DNA of 64,000 nucleotides from Bryobacteraceae bacterium (GTDB taxonomy: Bacteria; Acidobacteriota; Terriglobia; Bryobacterales; Bryobacteraceae), in contig JAIEPW010000044.1 in NCBI GenBank assembly GCA_019748195.1, positions 95,506 to 159,505 on the forward strand, given 5' to 3'. Below, piece after piece: positions 53,427-63,287 of this stretch. The notes beneath the pieces are model-generated. The model was not told where the DNA came from. It saw nothing but the letters and a program-made list of their open reading frames with translations, and did not search any database. A program made the position numbers and the translations under genes. Position 1 is the first letter of the stretch; the number at the start of each line of letters is the position of its first letter.

Positions 53427-53550
53427 GGTGATCCCCCGAGTAGGGTACTAGGGAAAAATCCTAGAAGAAAGCAATTCGGTACTTAGATAGTATCTAGGAG
53501 ACAAACCTTAGCTCCCGGAGCGTCTGCGTACTAGGGGCGGGGGTATCTAT
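53427..53550 (+). promoter_or_regulatory. Leader of the repeat-peptide gene with a perfect palindrome and CTAG-rich words
   Basis: This AT-richer stretch contains the perfect palindrome TAGATA-g-TATCTA (53484-53496), CTAGG...CCTAG as inverted words around 53448-53464, and GTACTAGG-type words at 53444 and 53527. It is unlike any other intergenic region here. A regulator binding site is likely. A run of G (53534-53543) serves as ribosome binding site for the ATG at 53551. Confidence 0.5.
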
Positions 53551-53892
53551 ATGAAGATTTCTCTTGGCCGCATTGCACTTGTTTTTGGCGCTATCGGCGT
53601 TGTCGCCGTAGCGCTCCTGGCTGTCGCGGGTGGGTCGTCGGTCCTTATTGGTCATGGCCTTACGCCACCGCCAAAGGATTATGACGGTTTTGAAGTCGCG
53701 CACGGTCTGACGCCGCCGCCGAAGGACTACGACGATGGCGGGTTCCTGTTGGCCCATGGCCTTACACCGCCGCCGAAGGATTACGATGGATTCGAGCTGG
53801 CGCACGGTTTGACGCCTCCGCCGCGCGATTATGACGGCTTCGTGATGATGGCACACGGGTTGACACCGCCGCCGAAGGATTACGATTCCTAA
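53551..53892 (+). CDS. Membrane-anchored or exported tandem-repeat peptide (five HGLTPPPKDYD repeats)
   Basis: A 113-residue protein. Residues 6-31 are a hydrophobic signal or anchor (GRIALVFGAIGVVAVALLAVAG). The rest is five copies of HGLTPPPKDYD, starting at residues 35, 51, 69, 85 and 102, one with Arg for Lys, joined by hydrophobic GFEV/GGFLL/GFEL/GFVMM. At DNA level the copies differ mostly at silent positions, so the peptide sequence is being kept by selection. It looks like a precursor of several identical short peptides (signal, RiPP-like core or binding motif), but no modifying enzyme is known to me for it. No family recognised. Confidence 0.75.
   Translation: MKISLGRIALVFGAIGVVAVALLAVAGGSSVLIGHGLTPPPKDYDGFEVAHGLTPPPKDYDDGGFLLAHGLTPPPKDYDGFELAHGLTPPPRDYDGFVMMAHGLTPPPKDYDS
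53653..53889 (+). repeat. Five in-frame repeats of 48-54 bases
   Basis: Each unit codes HGLTPPPKDYD plus a 4-7 residue spacer. Unit starts are at 53653, 53701, 53755, 53803 and 53854. The units differ at several third codon positions (for example CTT/CTG/TTG for Leu and GAT/GAC for Asp), so this is an old, selected array and not a recent slippage product. Confidence 0.85.
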
Positions 53893-53907
53893 GCTGCTCT
53901 CAGATCT

Positions 53908-53948
53908 TTCGAGGCTCCTGCCGATACTAAGTTAGGCGGAGCCTCGAA
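53908..53948 (+). promoter_or_regulatory. Stem-loop covering the ribosome binding site of the next gene
   Basis: A perfect 11-bp inverted repeat, TTCGAGGCTCC (53908-53918) and GGAGCCTCGAA (53938-53948), can be lengthened by GCC/GGC inside past a one-base bulge, leaving a 12-base loop. Its 3' arm ends exactly before the TTG start at 53949 and contains the only Shine-Dalgarno sequence, GGAG. There is no T run, so it fits a translational switch better than a terminator. Confidence 0.6.
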
Positions 53949-54656
53949 TTGTCTTCAGTCCCTCAGTTTCTGGAACTGGTTTGGCAGGCGATCTTTGTGA
54001 TCGGCCTCAGTCTCCAGGTCATGGTGGTCCATTCGCTTCTCAGGCGTGAGTCCCTCCGGTCCTACCCCTTTATCCTGCTTTACTGCTCGACTCTGATCGT
54101 CACCTCCGTGGTGGAGCGCTTGACGTACGGGTATCTGGACGCAGAGACCTACCGCAACATTTACTGGATCGATGAGCTTGTAGTGAACATGCTCCTGTTC
54201 CTGCTGGTGATCTCGCTGATCTTTCGTTCGCTGGGGGACCGGCCGATGCGGGGTATGCTGGGTCGGCTGGTGGCGTTGGGAGTCTTGTTGATGATCGCCT
54301 ACTCCGCGTTCCTGTTGTGGGACCCGCGGCTCGGGAAAATCACCTTTCGGGCGATGACCGTGATCAGCCGTAACCTGAACTTCGCCGCCGCGCTCATGAA
54401 CCTCGCCTTGTGGAGCCTGCTGATCCGCCAGCCCACCAAGGATTCCCAACTATTGATGGTCGGCGCCGGACTCGGCATCAAAGTTACGGGAATTGCCATC
54501 GCCCAGGCATTGCGAGCGGTTCTGCCCGAGAGCTACGCAAAGGACACGGTGGGCTTCATCATTCCGCTGGCTGACATCCTCTGTCTGTACATCTGGTGGA
54601 AGACCTTCCGATCTCCCAAGCCGCGGGGCGCGGTGCACCCCGCCAACGGCTTCTAG
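53949..54656 (+). CDS. Polytopic membrane protein of unknown function
   Basis: A 235-residue protein with six or seven predicted helices (for example FVIGLSLQVMVVHSLL, VVNMLLFLLVISLIF, LVALGVLLMIAYSAFLLW). TTG at 53949 is the only start near the site; the GGAG before it is inside a strong hairpin. I know no family for it. The gene follows the repeat-peptide gene by 56 bases, so a role in peptide export, processing or sensing is possible, but only position supports this. Confidence 0.7.
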   Translation: MSSVPQFLELVWQAIFVIGLSLQVMVVHSLLRRESLRSYPFILLYCSTLIVTSVVERLTYGYLDAETYRNIYWIDELVVNMLLFLLVISLIFRSLGDRPMRGMLGRLVALGVLLMIAYSAFLLWDPRLGKITFRAMTVISRNLNFAAALMNLALWSLLIRQPTKDSQLLMVGAGLGIKVTGIAIAQALRAVLPESYAKDTVGFIIPLADILCLYIWWKTFRSPKPRGAVHPANGF

Positions 54657-54701
54657 CTGCTCCGCTTCGGCCCCCCTCGCGGTACACTGACCCAGTAAAC
54701 C

Positions 54702-56000
54702 ATGCCTAAAGTCGGACGTCGCGAATTCCTGCAAACAGCCGGAGCCTTGGCTCCCCTCGCACTGAAAGCCGCGCAGTCCAAGCCCCGCGTGATCGGCGCC
54801 AACGATCGCATCAACATCGCCGTCATCGGCAACGGCGGGCGCGGATTCGGCGTCGCCCGGACCTTCCACAAGATCGGTTCGGAAACCGGCGCCTGCCGCA
54901 TTGCCGCGGTGTGCGACACCTGGCAGCGCCGCGTCTCCCAAGGAAAAGAAGCTTTCGGCTGCGAGGGGACGCTCGATTATCGCGAGGTGATCGACCGCAG
55001 CGACATCGACGGCGTCCTGATCGCCACCCCCGACCACTGGCACGCGCGCATCGCGATCGCCGCCATGGAGCGCGGCAAGGACGTCTACGTCGAGAAGCCG
55101 ATGTGCCACACCGTGGAAGAGGCGCGGGACCTGGTGGAAGCCGTGGGCAAGACCAAACGTGTTCTGCAGGTCGGATCGCAGACCACCTCCGGCGACCAGT
55201 GGAAGAAAGCCCGCAAGGCGATCGCCGACGGCATGATCGGGCCGGTAATCATGAGCCAGGGATCCTACCACCGCAATTCCGCCGACGGCGAATGGAACTG
55301 GAAAATCGATCCGGCGGCAAGCCCCGACGCCAGCGGCGACGATTACATCGACTGGAAGACGTGGCTGGGACCCGCGCCCAAGCGCCTGTGGGACGCCGAG
55401 CGCTTCTTCCGTTTCCGCAAGTACTGGGATTATTCCGGCGGCATCGCGACCGACCTCTTCTACCACGTGATTGCGCCGCTGAACCTGTGTTGGACCGAGC
55501 CGGAGTTCCCCTACAAGGTGATGGCCAGCGGCGGCATCTACGCGTTCCGCGATCGGGAGGTGCCGGACACCTTCCACGTGGTCGCCGAGTACGCCAGGGG
55601 ACACTCGCTGGTGCTCAGCTCCTCGATGGCCAACTCGCAGCATATCCCCGGCCTCATCCGCGGCAAGGAAGCCTCGCTGATCATGGTGGAGCATGGATAC
55701 TTCGAGAGCTACTCGCCGACCCTGGCGGTGCGCCCCGAGCGCGCCGCCTCCGACGAGTACAAACGTAAGTTCGGCGCGGAGGAGATCCGCATCCCGGTGG
55801 AAAACATCGATACCACGCGCGCCCATGTGGAAAACTTCCTGGCGTGCATGCGATCGCGGCAAAAGCCGGTGCTGGATGTTGAGACCGGAGCCAAGGCGCA
55901 GGTGCTGGTCTCGATGTCGGTGATGAGCTACCGCGAGGGTAAGGTCCTGTACTTCGACGACAAGAAGTGGAAGGTCTCCGAGAAGCCGCCCAAGGGTTAG
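54702..56000 (+). CDS. Gfo/Idh/MocA family oxidoreductase with Tat signal
   Basis: A 432-residue protein. The N-terminus [19 protein letters not shown] is a twin-arginine (RREFLQ) signal. The Rossmann fold follows with [34 protein letters not shown] carries the conserved EKP catalytic lysine; the C-terminal domain is of the Gfo/Idh/MocA C-type. It would oxidise or reduce a sugar with NAD(P) in the periplasm. Exported members are very common in acidobacteria and planctomycetes. Substrate unknown. It stands alone, convergent with aspS. Confidence 0.88.
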   Translation: MPKVGRREFLQTAGALAPLALKAAQSKPRVIGANDRINIAVIGNGGRGFGVARTFHKIGSETGACRIAAVCDTWQRRVSQGKEAFGCEGTLDYREVIDRSDIDGVLIATPDHWHARIAIAAMERGKDVYVEKPMCHTVEEARDLVEAVGKTKRVLQVGSQTTSGDQWKKARKAIADGMIGPVIMSQGSYHRNSADGEWNWKIDPAASPDASGDDYIDWKTWLGPAPKRLWDAERFFRFRKYWDYSGGIATDLFYHVIAPLNLCWTEPEFPYKVMASGGIYAFRDREVPDTFHVVAEYARGHSLVLSSSMANSQHIPGLIRGKEASLIMVEHGYFESYSPTLAVRPERAASDEYKRKFGAEEIRIPVENIDTTRAHVENFLACMRSRQKPVLDVETGAKAQVLVSMSVMSYREGKVLYFDDKKWKVSEKPPKG

Positions 56001-56004
56001 GCCC

Positions 56005-57786
56005 TTACGGCTGCTTCCGCAGCGTGATCCCCAGTTCGCGCAACTGGCGGTCCTGCGCTTCGCTGGGCGCATCGCACATCAGGTCCGTTCCGCGCGCCGT
56101 CTTGGGGAACGGAATCACGTCGCGGATGGATGTCTCGCCGGCCAGGATCATCACCAGGCGATCCAGGCCCAGCGCGATGCCGCCGTGCGGGGGAGCTCCA
56201 TACTCGAGCGCCTCCAGCAGGAAGCCGAAACGCCGCCGAGCTTCCTCCTCACTCATGCCGAGCGCGGAGAACACCTTCGATTGCACGTCCCGGCGGTGGA
56301 TACGAATGGAGCCCGATCCGAGCTCCGTGCCGTTCAGCACCAGATCGTAGGACTTGGCGCGGCATTTCGCCGGATCGGTGGAAAGCTTGTCGATGTCCTC
56401 GTCGGCCACCATGGTGAACGGATGGTGCGCCGCGTCCCAGCGATTCTCATCGTCGTTCCATTCGAACATGGGGAAGTCGACCACCCAGGTGAAGCGGAAA
56501 TCGTCGGGTTTCAGCAGGCCGTGCTTCTCGGCGTACTTCTGTCCGCAATACAGGCGGAGCTGCCCGCAGGCTTGCAGGACGGTCTCCTCGGGCCGAGCGC
56601 CCTTGGGCTCGCCCGCCCAGCCCGCCAAAATAAGCAGATCTTCCTCGCCGGCGCCGGTCCGCTTGCGAACCTCGGCCATGGCTTCCGGATAATCGCGCTC
56701 CAGGCGCTTGGGATCGTCGAAGACGCGCAGGCCGCGCTCCTGGCCCGCGGCCTTGATCTCGTCCCGCTCCTTGCGCGAAGGGACGCCGGTGTTGGGCAGG
56801 TGGATCGCCACCACGGGCAGCGATCCATTGGCCAGCGGCGTACCGGCGAACAGATCCTCCACGCGCCGGAACGGCGGCATGCGCATGTCCGGCTTGTCGA
56901 TTCCATATTCGTCCATGGCCTGCTTGTAGGTCATGCGGGCAAAGGGCGTGGGGATATCGAAGCCGGCCACCTTGCAGGCGCGCTGGACCATGGGTTCGAT
57001 CACCTCGAAGACGCGATCCGGTTGCGGGAACGACATCTCCAGGTCGATCTGCGTGAACTCATACTGGCGGTCCGCGCGGAGATCCTCATCGCGGAAGCAG
57101 CGCACGATCTGGAAGTAGCGGTCGAAGCCGCTGACCATCAGGAGCTGCTTGAAGATCTGCGGCGATTGCGGCAGGGCGTAGAACAGGCCCGGGCTGACGC
57201 GGCTGGGCACCAGGAAATCGCGCGCGCCTTCGGGCGTGGAACGCGTCAGGAACGGCGTTTCGATCTCGTGGAAGCCGAGCCCATACAGCTCTTCGCGCAC
57301 GGCGAACGTCACGCGGCTCCGCAGCATGATGTTGCGCTGCATATGCGGGCGGCGCAAGTCCACATAGCGGTACTTCAGCCGCACGTCTTCCTTCACGTCG
57401 ACGTGCTCCTCCATCGGGATGGGGGGAGTCCGTGAGGTGTTCAGGATGTGCAGCCGGTCGACGATGACATCCACCTCGCCGGTGGGGATGGCGGGGTTGA
57501 TTGTCTCGGCGGAGCGAAGCTCCACGACGCCTTCGGCGGCGATCACCCACTCGGAGCCGAGCTCGTCGGCCTTGCGATGCACCTCGGCATCACAGTCGGC
57601 GCGGAAAACCAGTTGCGTGACGCCCTCGCGGTCGCGCAGGTGGACGAAGAGCACGCCGCCCAAATCGCGGCGGCGATGCACCCACCCCATCAGCAGAACG
57701 CGGGATCCCGCGTCGGCGGCGCGCAACTGCCCGCAGGTGTGCGTGCGGCGCATCTCACCCAGAAAATCGAGAGCCATATCAGCCAT
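56005..57786 (-). CDS. aspS: Aspartyl-tRNA synthetase
   Basis: A 593-residue bacterial-type AspRS: anticodon-binding OB fold ([39 protein letters not shown]), class II motifs 1-3 ([56 protein letters not shown]) and the bacterial GAD insertion between motifs 2 and 3. It charges tRNA-Asp. The start given overlaps hisS by eight bases; an ATG at 57753 in front of RRTHTCG is also possible. It lies downstream of hisS in one operon. Confidence 0.95.
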   Translation of the reverse strand: MADMALDFLGEMRRTHTCGQLRAADAGSRVLLMGWVHRRRDLGGVLFVHLRDREGVTQLVFRADCDAEVHRKADELGSEWVIAAEGVVELRSAETINPAIPTGEVDVIVDRLHILNTSRTPPIPMEEHVDVKEDVRLKYRYVDLRRPHMQRNIMLRSRVTFAVREELYGLGFHEIETPFLTRSTPEGARDFLVPSRVSPGLFYALPQSPQIFKQLLMVSGFDRYFQIVRCFRDEDLRADRQYEFTQIDLEMSFPQPDRVFEVIEPMVQRACKVAGFDIPTPFARMTYKQAMDEYGIDKPDMRMPPFRRVEDLFAGTPLANGSLPVVAIHLPNTGVPSRKERDEIKAAGQERGLRVFDDPKRLERDYPEAMAEVRKRTGAGEEDLLILAGWAGEPKGARPEETVLQACGQLRLYCGQKYAEKHGLLKPDDFRFTWVVDFPMFEWNDDENRWDAAHHPFTMVADEDIDKLSTDPAKCRAKSYDLVLNGTELGSGSIRIHRRDVQSKVFSALGMSEEEARRRFGFLLEALEYGAPPHGGIALGLDRLVMILAGETSIRDVIPFPKTARGTDLMCDAPSEAQDRQLRELGITLRKQP

Positions 57787-59032
57787 GTTCCATCCCCTTC
57801 GAGCGTGCGGCGAGTTCGCCCCGCGGCACGGCGATTTGCTCGCCGGACGCCATGTTCTTCCACTGGACCGTGCCGGCGGCGATCTCGTCGTCTCCCAGGA
57901 TGACGGCGAAGCGGGCGCCGCTCTTGTGGGCGACTTCGAGCGAGCGTTTCAGCTTCCGGTCCGCCGACACCTCGACGCTCAATCCCTGGGCGCGGAGTTC
58001 GCGGGCGATCAGCGCCGCCTCTCGTGCCGCGGCGTCGCCCATCGGCGCGACAAACACATCCAGCGCGGGGACGGCCGGGCGCGATTCCTCAACGGTCATC
58101 ACCAGGCGGTCCTCGCCGATGGAGAAGCCGATGCCGGGCGCGGGCACTTTCGAGCCGATCGCTTCCGCCAGTCCGTCATAGCGGCCGCCGCCCATCATGG
58201 CGCTTTGCGCGCCGAGGGCGCCGTGCGTGATCTCGAAGGTGGTCCGCCGGTAGTAGTCGAGCCCGCGGACCAGCCTGGGCTTCACTTCGTAGGCGATGCC
58301 GCGGTCCGATAGCGATCCTTGCACGGTGTCGAAGTGGGTCCGGCATTCCGCGCACAGATGATCCAGGATCGAGGGCAGCGTTTCGATCACCGGCTGGTCC
58401 TCCGGCACCTTGCAATCGAGCACGCGCAGCGGGTTCGTTTCCGCGCGGCGGCGGCAATCGGCGCACATTCCGGGCGCCACTTCCGCCAGCTTCTCGCGCA
58501 GCTTTCCGATGAACGCGGGCCGGCACTTGGGGCAGCCCACGGAGTTGATCAGCAGATGGAAGCCGGCGACGCCGCAGCGTTCCAGGATCTCCACCACCAT
58601 CTCGATCACCTCGGCATCCACATAAGGACTTTCGCTGCCGATGGCCTCCGCGCCGATCTGAAAGAACTGGCGGTAGCGGCCTTTTTGCGGGCGCTCGCGG
58701 CGGAACATGGGGCCGATATAGTACAGCTTCGTGACCCCGGGAATCTGATCCAGGCGGTGCTCGATGTAGGCGCGCATCACGCCGGCGGTGTTTTCCGGGC
58801 GCAGCGTCAGCGAGGTTTCATCGCGGTCGGCAAAGGTGTACATCTCCTTGGAGACGATGTCGGTCTCCTCGCCCACGCCGCGGGCAAACAGGGCGGTTTC
58901 CTCGAAGATGGGCGTGCGGATCTCCTGGTAGTGGTAGCGGCGGAATACGTCGCGCGAGACTTCTTCGACGAAGTTCCAGGCCGCGCTGGAGGGCGGCAGG
59001 ATATCGCGCGTGCCCTTGATGGCGCGGATCAT
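57779..59032 (-). CDS. hisS: Histidyl-tRNA synthetase
   Basis: A 417-residue class II enzyme from ATG 59032: [19 protein letters not shown], motif 2 ([25 protein letters not shown]), the histidine-specific [13 protein letters not shown] and [13 protein letters not shown], then the anticodon-binding domain ([15 protein letters not shown]-type). The central region has C-P-K-C, C-A-D-C and C-A-E-C pairs, suggesting a bound zinc as in some bacterial HisRS. The gene start overlaps the stop of the carbonic anhydrase gene. Confidence 0.95.
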   Translation of the reverse strand: MIRAIKGTRDILPPSSAAWNFVEEVSRDVFRRYHYQEIRTPIFEETALFARGVGEETDIVSKEMYTFADRDETSLTLRPENTAGVMRAYIEHRLDQIPGVTKLYYIGPMFRRERPQKGRYRQFFQIGAEAIGSESPYVDAEVIEMVVEILERCGVAGFHLLINSVGCPKCRPAFIGKLREKLAEVAPGMCADCRRRAETNPLRVLDCKVPEDQPVIETLPSILDHLCAECRTHFDTVQGSLSDRGIAYEVKPRLVRGLDYYRRTTFEITHGALGAQSAMMGGGRYDGLAEAIGSKVPAPGIGFSIGEDRLVMTVEESRPAVPALDVFVAPMGDAAAREAALIARELRAQGLSVEVSADRKLKRSLEVAHKSGARFAVILGDDEIAAGTVQWKNMASGEQIAVPRGELAARSKGMEHG

Positions 59033-59541
59033 GTTTGCTCCGCTCGGTACAGAGCCGCTTTTTCGACGTAGTGGCGGACGCCGTCGCGAAAGCGCGCGTG
59101 CTCTTCGGGCGTGACGGATCGCTTCACCTTGCCGGGGACGCCCATCACCAGGCTGCCGGGCGGAACGGTCATGCCCTCGGGCACCAGGGCCCCGGCGGCA
59201 ATCACGCTGCCGCGCCCGATGGTGGCGCCGTTCAGGATCACCGCGCCGATCCCGATGAGGCACTCGTCCTCGATCACGCACCCATGCAGCGTGACGGAGT
59301 GGCCCACGGTGACTCCTTCGCCGATGATCAGCGGGAATCCGTGATCCATGTGCAGGACCGAGCAGTCCTGGATGTTGGATTCGGCGCCCACGATGATGCG
59401 TCCCACGTCGCCGCGGATGACGGCGCAAGGCCAGACGCTGGAGCGTTCGCCCAGCACGACATCGCCGATCACCTGGGCGCTGGAATCGACAAAGGCACTG
59501 GGAGCGATGGCGGGCGAAACGCCGTTGTACTTTCGGATCAT
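59029..59541 (-). CDS. Gamma-carbonic anhydrase family protein (left-handed beta-helix)
   Basis: A 170-residue hexapeptide-repeat protein: RSSVWPCAVIRGDVGRIIVGAESNIQDCSVLHMDHGFPLIIGEGVTVGHSVTLHGCVIEDECLIGIGAVI. The three metal-binding histidines of gamma-carbonic anhydrases are where expected (LHMDH, VGHSVTLHG). Many of these (YrdA/CaiE/PaaY group) have weak or unknown activity. ATG 59541 was chosen by homology; earlier starts add 36 codons of low quality. First gene of the operon with hisS and aspS. Confidence 0.87.
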   Translation of the reverse strand: MIRKYNGVSPAIAPSAFVDSSAQVIGDVVLGERSSVWPCAVIRGDVGRIIVGAESNIQDCSVLHMDHGFPLIIGEGVTVGHSVTLHGCVIEDECLIGIGAVILNGATIGRGSVIAAGALVPEGMTVPPGSLVMGVPGKVKRSVTPEEHARFRDGVRHYVEKAALYRAEQT

Positions 59542-59584
59542 GTTGAAATTACGCGGAAAGGCGTAGTTCCCACATTGTAACGTA

Positions 59585-59603
59585 GGGCGGCCCCGAGCCG
59601 CCC
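59585..59603. repeat. Short GC-rich palindrome between divergent genes (REP-like)
   Basis: GGGCGGC-cccga-GCCGCCC, a perfect 7-bp stem with 5-base loop, directly behind GTA. A similar GTAGGGC-led GC hairpin lies at about 48617. Two copies do not prove a family, but such words are often dispersed repeats. The region 59542-59742 holds no gene. Confidence 0.4.
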
Positions 59604-59643
59604 GCTTCGAGAAAATCCTGATCGGCCCCATTCGACAATCCGA

Positions 59644-59672
59644 TTGCAACCCCTCGGGAAGTTCGATAGACT
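59644..59672 (+). promoter_or_regulatory. Possible sigma-70 promoter of the TonB-receptor gene
   Basis: TTGCAA (59644-59649), 17 bases, TAGACT (59667-59672), each matching four of six consensus bases. It lies about 70 bases upstream of the ATG at 59743. Confidence 0.35.
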
Positions 59673-59742
59673 ACCCCCAACACTGCTGGAGTCAAGGGGT
59701 CCGGCAGTAATGCGGTTCAAACTCTGTTGGGGAGGTACTCGC

Positions 59743-62700
59743 ATGAGACGCATTTCTTGCGTGTCTTTGCTGAGCTGCTGTCTGCTCGTTTCGCTTTTCG
59801 GACAAATTCAGACGGGACGTATTGAAGGCACAGTGCAGGATTCATCCGGCGCGGTGATTCCCGGCGCCAAACTGTCCGCGATCAACGTAAAAACCCAGGT
59901 CAAGGTGGACATGGAGGCCGATGCATCGGGCTACTATATCTTCCCCAGCCTGCAACCCGGCTTCTACACCGTTTCGGCGGAGGCTCCGGGCTTCCGCAAG
60001 GCAAGTGTGACCAATATCGAATTGAACCTCGGCGTCACGCTGCGCCAGGACATCCGGCTCGAAGTCGGCACGGTCACCGATACGGTGACCGTGGAAGCCA
60101 GCGCGGTGCGGGTGCAGACTTCGGAGGCCACCATCCAGCGCGCGGTAACGATGCGCGATATCGACACGCTGCCGCAGTTGGCGCGCAATCCGATCGCGCT
60201 GGCGACGTTCCAGCCGGGCGTGCAGATCGGAACAACAGCCGGCGATCCGAGCTTTGCGCGCATCAACGGTCTCCGCCAGGGATCGAACAACAACACCCTG
60301 GACGGCATCGACGTGAATGACTCCGTGCTGCCGCGTCTCGGGTTGACCTTGAACGCCACTAACACGGACTCCGTGGAGGAGTTCCGTATCATCACCAACG
60401 GCGCCAAGGCCGAATACGGCCGCAACGCCGGCGGACAGGTGGAGCTGATCACCCGTTCCGGCACCAACCGTTTCTCGGGCAACCTGTTTGAATATCACCG
60501 CAACACGGTGCTGAACGCCAACAATTTCTTCAATAACACCAGCGGCCAGCAGCGGCCCAAGTTCATCCAGAACCAGTTTGGAGGATCGTTCGGAGGCCCG
60601 GTGCTGATTCCGAAGGTCTACAACGGCAAGGACAAGCTGTTCTTCTTCTACAACTATCAGGGTTCGCGAGTAGCCCAGCAGGTGGTCCGCAACCGCACGG
60701 TGCTCACGCCGGAAGCCAAGCAAGGCATCTTCCGCTGGCGCGTTCCGGGCAGCAACGAATTGCGCAGTTTCAATATCGTGGCGAACGATCCGCGCGGAAT
60801 CGGGATCGATCCGGCAGTGGCCCGCAACCTGGCGCTGCTGCCGAACCCGAACAACTTCGACACGGGCGACCTGCTCAACACCGCCGGGTACCGGTTCAAT
60901 GCCCCCGCGGGCGGTTTGAGCGATCAGAGCACGTTCAAGACCGACTGGAACCCGGCCTCGACGCTGCGGCTGTATTTCCGCTACTCCTGGTTCAAGACGC
61001 TGACTCCCGCCGATACGCTGAACAACGCGGAGGCTACCTTCCCGGGACAGCCCAACGGAACCCAGGGCGGCCTCCGCTCCGGCTTCTCGGCCGGCGGCAA
61101 TTGGACCATCAAGCCCTGGCTGGTGAACGAAGTCATCGTTGGGTATCAGCAGTCCAGCGTGATCTTCGGGCGCGTGCGCAGTGAGTTTTTCCGCGGCGTA
61201 CCGCTGATCTCCTCCAATCTGTTCACAGACCCGATTCCCACCGGGTTCGGTTCGGATCGAAACTCGCCGGTGAAACAGGTGACGGACAACCTGTCCATTC
61301 TCCGCGGCCGGCACAGTTTCAAGGGCGGCTTCCGGATCAGCCAGACGTTGCAGTACCAGTCCGCCGACGCGAACATCTGGCCCACGATCAACCTGACCCA
61401 GGGCTTGGGCAACGCGGCTCCGGGCAACATCGGACCCTCCGGCGCAACGGTGATCACCGCCGCCGACCGGCTCCGCTTCGATAATCTTTACAACGATCTG
61501 TTGGGCCGCGTCAGCAGTATCAACCAGACCGTCTATAGCGATCTGGAGACGTTCTTCCCCGGCCAGCCCCGCGTCCGCAACTTCCTGTTCAACGATTACG
61601 GCTACTACTTCCAGGACGACTGGCGCGTCGCCTCCAACTTCACGCTGAACCTGGGTGTCCGGTGGGAGTTCTTCGGCGTGCCCTACGAGCGTGATCAGTT
61701 GCAAGGCAACATCGATCAACAGACCCTCGGTTTGATCAATCCGGTCAGCCAAATCGCGGATCTCACGGTGCGCCGCAGCCGCAATTGGTACTCGAATGAC
61801 TGGAATAACTTCGCCCCGCGCATCGGATTCGCCTGGGATCCGTTCAAGAACGGCAAGACCTCCATCCGCGCGTCCTGGGGAGTTTTTTACGACCGTGTCA
61901 TCGGCGCCGCGATGAACGACGTGGACGCCAACATGCCGGGCTTCGCCCAGCAGATTCAGGTGCAGCCTAATCAGGCAGGCGCGGGAAGCGACGTTCGAGT
62001 CAGCGACCGCAATCTGACGTTCCCCGCTCCGCCGGCGCGTCCCACTTTGACGCCGGCCGCCAACCGGACCAGCACCACTCTGGCGCTGATCGATCCCAAT
62101 TTCCGCCAGCCTTATGTTCTGCAGATGAACTTCACCATTCAACGGGAGCTCTTCCGCAATACGGTTCTGGAGGCGGGCTACGTGGGCAACCGCGGCGTGA
62201 AGCAGGTGGCGGACCTCAACATCAACCAGACCCGAATCTACTCAAGTGGGTTCTTGCGCGACTTCCGGGAGCTGCAGGCGTTCCAATCCAACGGCGCAGC
62301 CCCGTCGGCCACCAACGCCCTGGTGCGGATGTACGGGTCGGCCGCCGGCGCCATCAACGCCATCGGCGCCACTCCGGTGCGACAAGGAAGCGTTGGTGCA
62401 GCCGCCAGTACGGTTGACATCAACGGTTTCTCCCGTTATCCCACTTCGGTGGGCACGGACTTCTACCTGCGGAACTTCCCGCAGTTCCAGAACGTGGTGC
62501 TGACCACCAACGCGGGACGGACGCAATACGACTCGCTTCAAGTCAGCCTCCGCCGTCAGGCGGGAGCCCTGAAGGGGGCCGTCAATTACACCTGGTCGAA
62601 GACCATCGACAACATATCGGTGGACGGCTCCGGTTTCACCTCGCCAATCGATAACTTCAACCTGAGCCTGAACCGTGCGCGGTCGGATGCGGACCGTCCG

Positions 62701-63267
62701 CACACCTTGAACTGGTCGGTGAGCTATACATTGCCGATCGGAAAGGGACGCTTCATTGGCGGCGGAATGCCGGATTGGGTAGACCGTATCGCCGCCGGTT
62801 GGGAGATCGGCTCCCTGGGAATCTGGACCTCCGGACCGGTGATGACGGTGACTTCCGGACTTACCACCGGATCGCAGAATTCCACCAACACGTGGGCCAA
62901 CTACTCGGGTGACCGCTCTATCGGATCCGTGCAACGTCTCGGCAACGGCGTGCGCTTCTTCACGCCGGAGCAGGCACTTGCTTTCACTGCGCCCGAGGCC
63001 GGTTTTGTCGGCACATCGGGCCGGAACACCTTCCGCGGACCGGGCCTCTTCACAACCGACCTGTCAGTGGTGAAGCGTTTCCGGGTCTATGGTGAACGAA
63101 CCTTCGTCACTTTCCGCGCTGAAGCGTACAACCTGCTCAACAACGTCAACTTCGCGACGCCGGGACTTAACCTCCAGACGCCGCAAACGTTGGGCGTCAT
63201 TCAGTCGCAAATCGGTGGGACGGGCGGACCGCGCGTTATGCAAATGGCGCTGCGTTTGGACTTCTAG
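59743..63267 (+). CDS. TonB-dependent receptor, Oar-like, with carboxypeptidase-regulatory N-terminal domain
   Basis: About 1174 residues. ATG 59743 follows GGGGAGG and gives a signal peptide (SCVSLLSCCLLVSLFGQ). Residues about 22-110 are a CarboxypepD_reg domain (GRIEGTVQDSSGAVIPGAKL). The plug follows (ARINGLRQGSNNNTLDGIDVNDS; AEYGRNAGGQVELITRSGTNRFSG), then a long beta-barrel that ends in Phe (ALRLDF), as outer-membrane proteins do. No TonB box can be assigned with certainty. Such proteins are abundant in acidobacteria and take up glycans, peptides or other large ligands. The gene stands alone and ends in a strong terminator. Confidence 0.92.
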   Translation: MRRISCVSLLSCCLLVSLFGQIQTGRIEGTVQDSSGAVIPGAKLSAINVKTQVKVDMEADASGYYIFPSLQPGFYTVSAEAPGFRKASVTNIELNLGVTLRQDIRLEVGTVTDTVTVEASAVRVQTSEATIQRAVTMRDIDTLPQLARNPIALATFQPGVQIGTTAGDPSFARINGLRQGSNNNTLDGIDVNDSVLPRLGLTLNATNTDSVEEFRIITNGAKAEYGRNAGGQVELITRSGTNRFSGNLFEYHRNTVLNANNFFNNTSGQQRPKFIQNQFGGSFGGPVLIPKVYNGKDKLFFFYNYQGSRVAQQVVRNRTVLTPEAKQGIFRWRVPGSNELRSFNIVANDPRGIGIDPAVARNLALLPNPNNFDTGDLLNTAGYRFNAPAGGLSDQSTFKTDWNPASTLRLYFRYSWFKTLTPADTLNNAEATFPGQPNGTQGGLRSGFSAGGNWTIKPWLVNEVIVGYQQSSVIFGRVRSEFFRGVPLISSNLFTDPIPTGFGSDRNSPVKQVTDNLSILRGRHSFKGGFRISQTLQYQSADANIWPTINLTQGLGNAAPGNIGPSGATVITAADRLRFDNLYNDLLGRVSSINQTVYSDLETFFPGQPRVRNFLFNDYGYYFQDDWRVASNFTLNLGVRWEFFGVPYERDQLQGNIDQQTLGLINPVSQIADLTVRRSRNWYSNDWNNFAPRIGFAWDPFKNGKTSIRASWGVFYDRVIGAAMNDVDANMPGFAQQIQVQPNQAGAGSDVRVSDRNLTFPAPPARPTLTPAANRTSTTLALIDPNFRQPYVLQMNFTIQRELFRNTVLEAGYVGNRGVKQVADLNINQTRIYSSGFLRDFRELQAFQSNGAAPSATNALVRMYGSAAGAINAIGATPVRQGSVGAAASTVDINGFSRYPTSVGTDFYLRNFPQFQNVVLTTNAGRTQYDSLQVSLRRQAGALKGAVNYTWSKTIDNISVDGSGFTSPIDNFNLSLNRARSDADRPHTLNWSVSYTLPIGKGRFIGGGMPDWVDRIAAGWEIGSLGIWTSGPVMTVTSGLTTGSQNSTNTWANYSGDRSIGSVQRLGNGVRFFTPEQALAFTAPEAGFVGTSGRNTFRGPGLFTTDLSVVKRFRVYGERTFVTFRAEAYNLLNNVNFATPGLNLQTPQTLGVIQSQIGGTGGPRVMQMALRLDF

Positions 63268-63287
63268 AGCGCGCCTGAACCCAAATC

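Noticed and set aside
53653..53889. Repeat array as a CRISPR
   Set aside because: Repeats are in frame, vary at third codon positions and have short coding spacers of 4-7 codons; there are no cas genes.
59842..62142. 766-codon minus-strand frame opposite the TonB receptor
   Set aside because: High-GC antisense frame; the plus strand encodes a complete Oar-like receptor.
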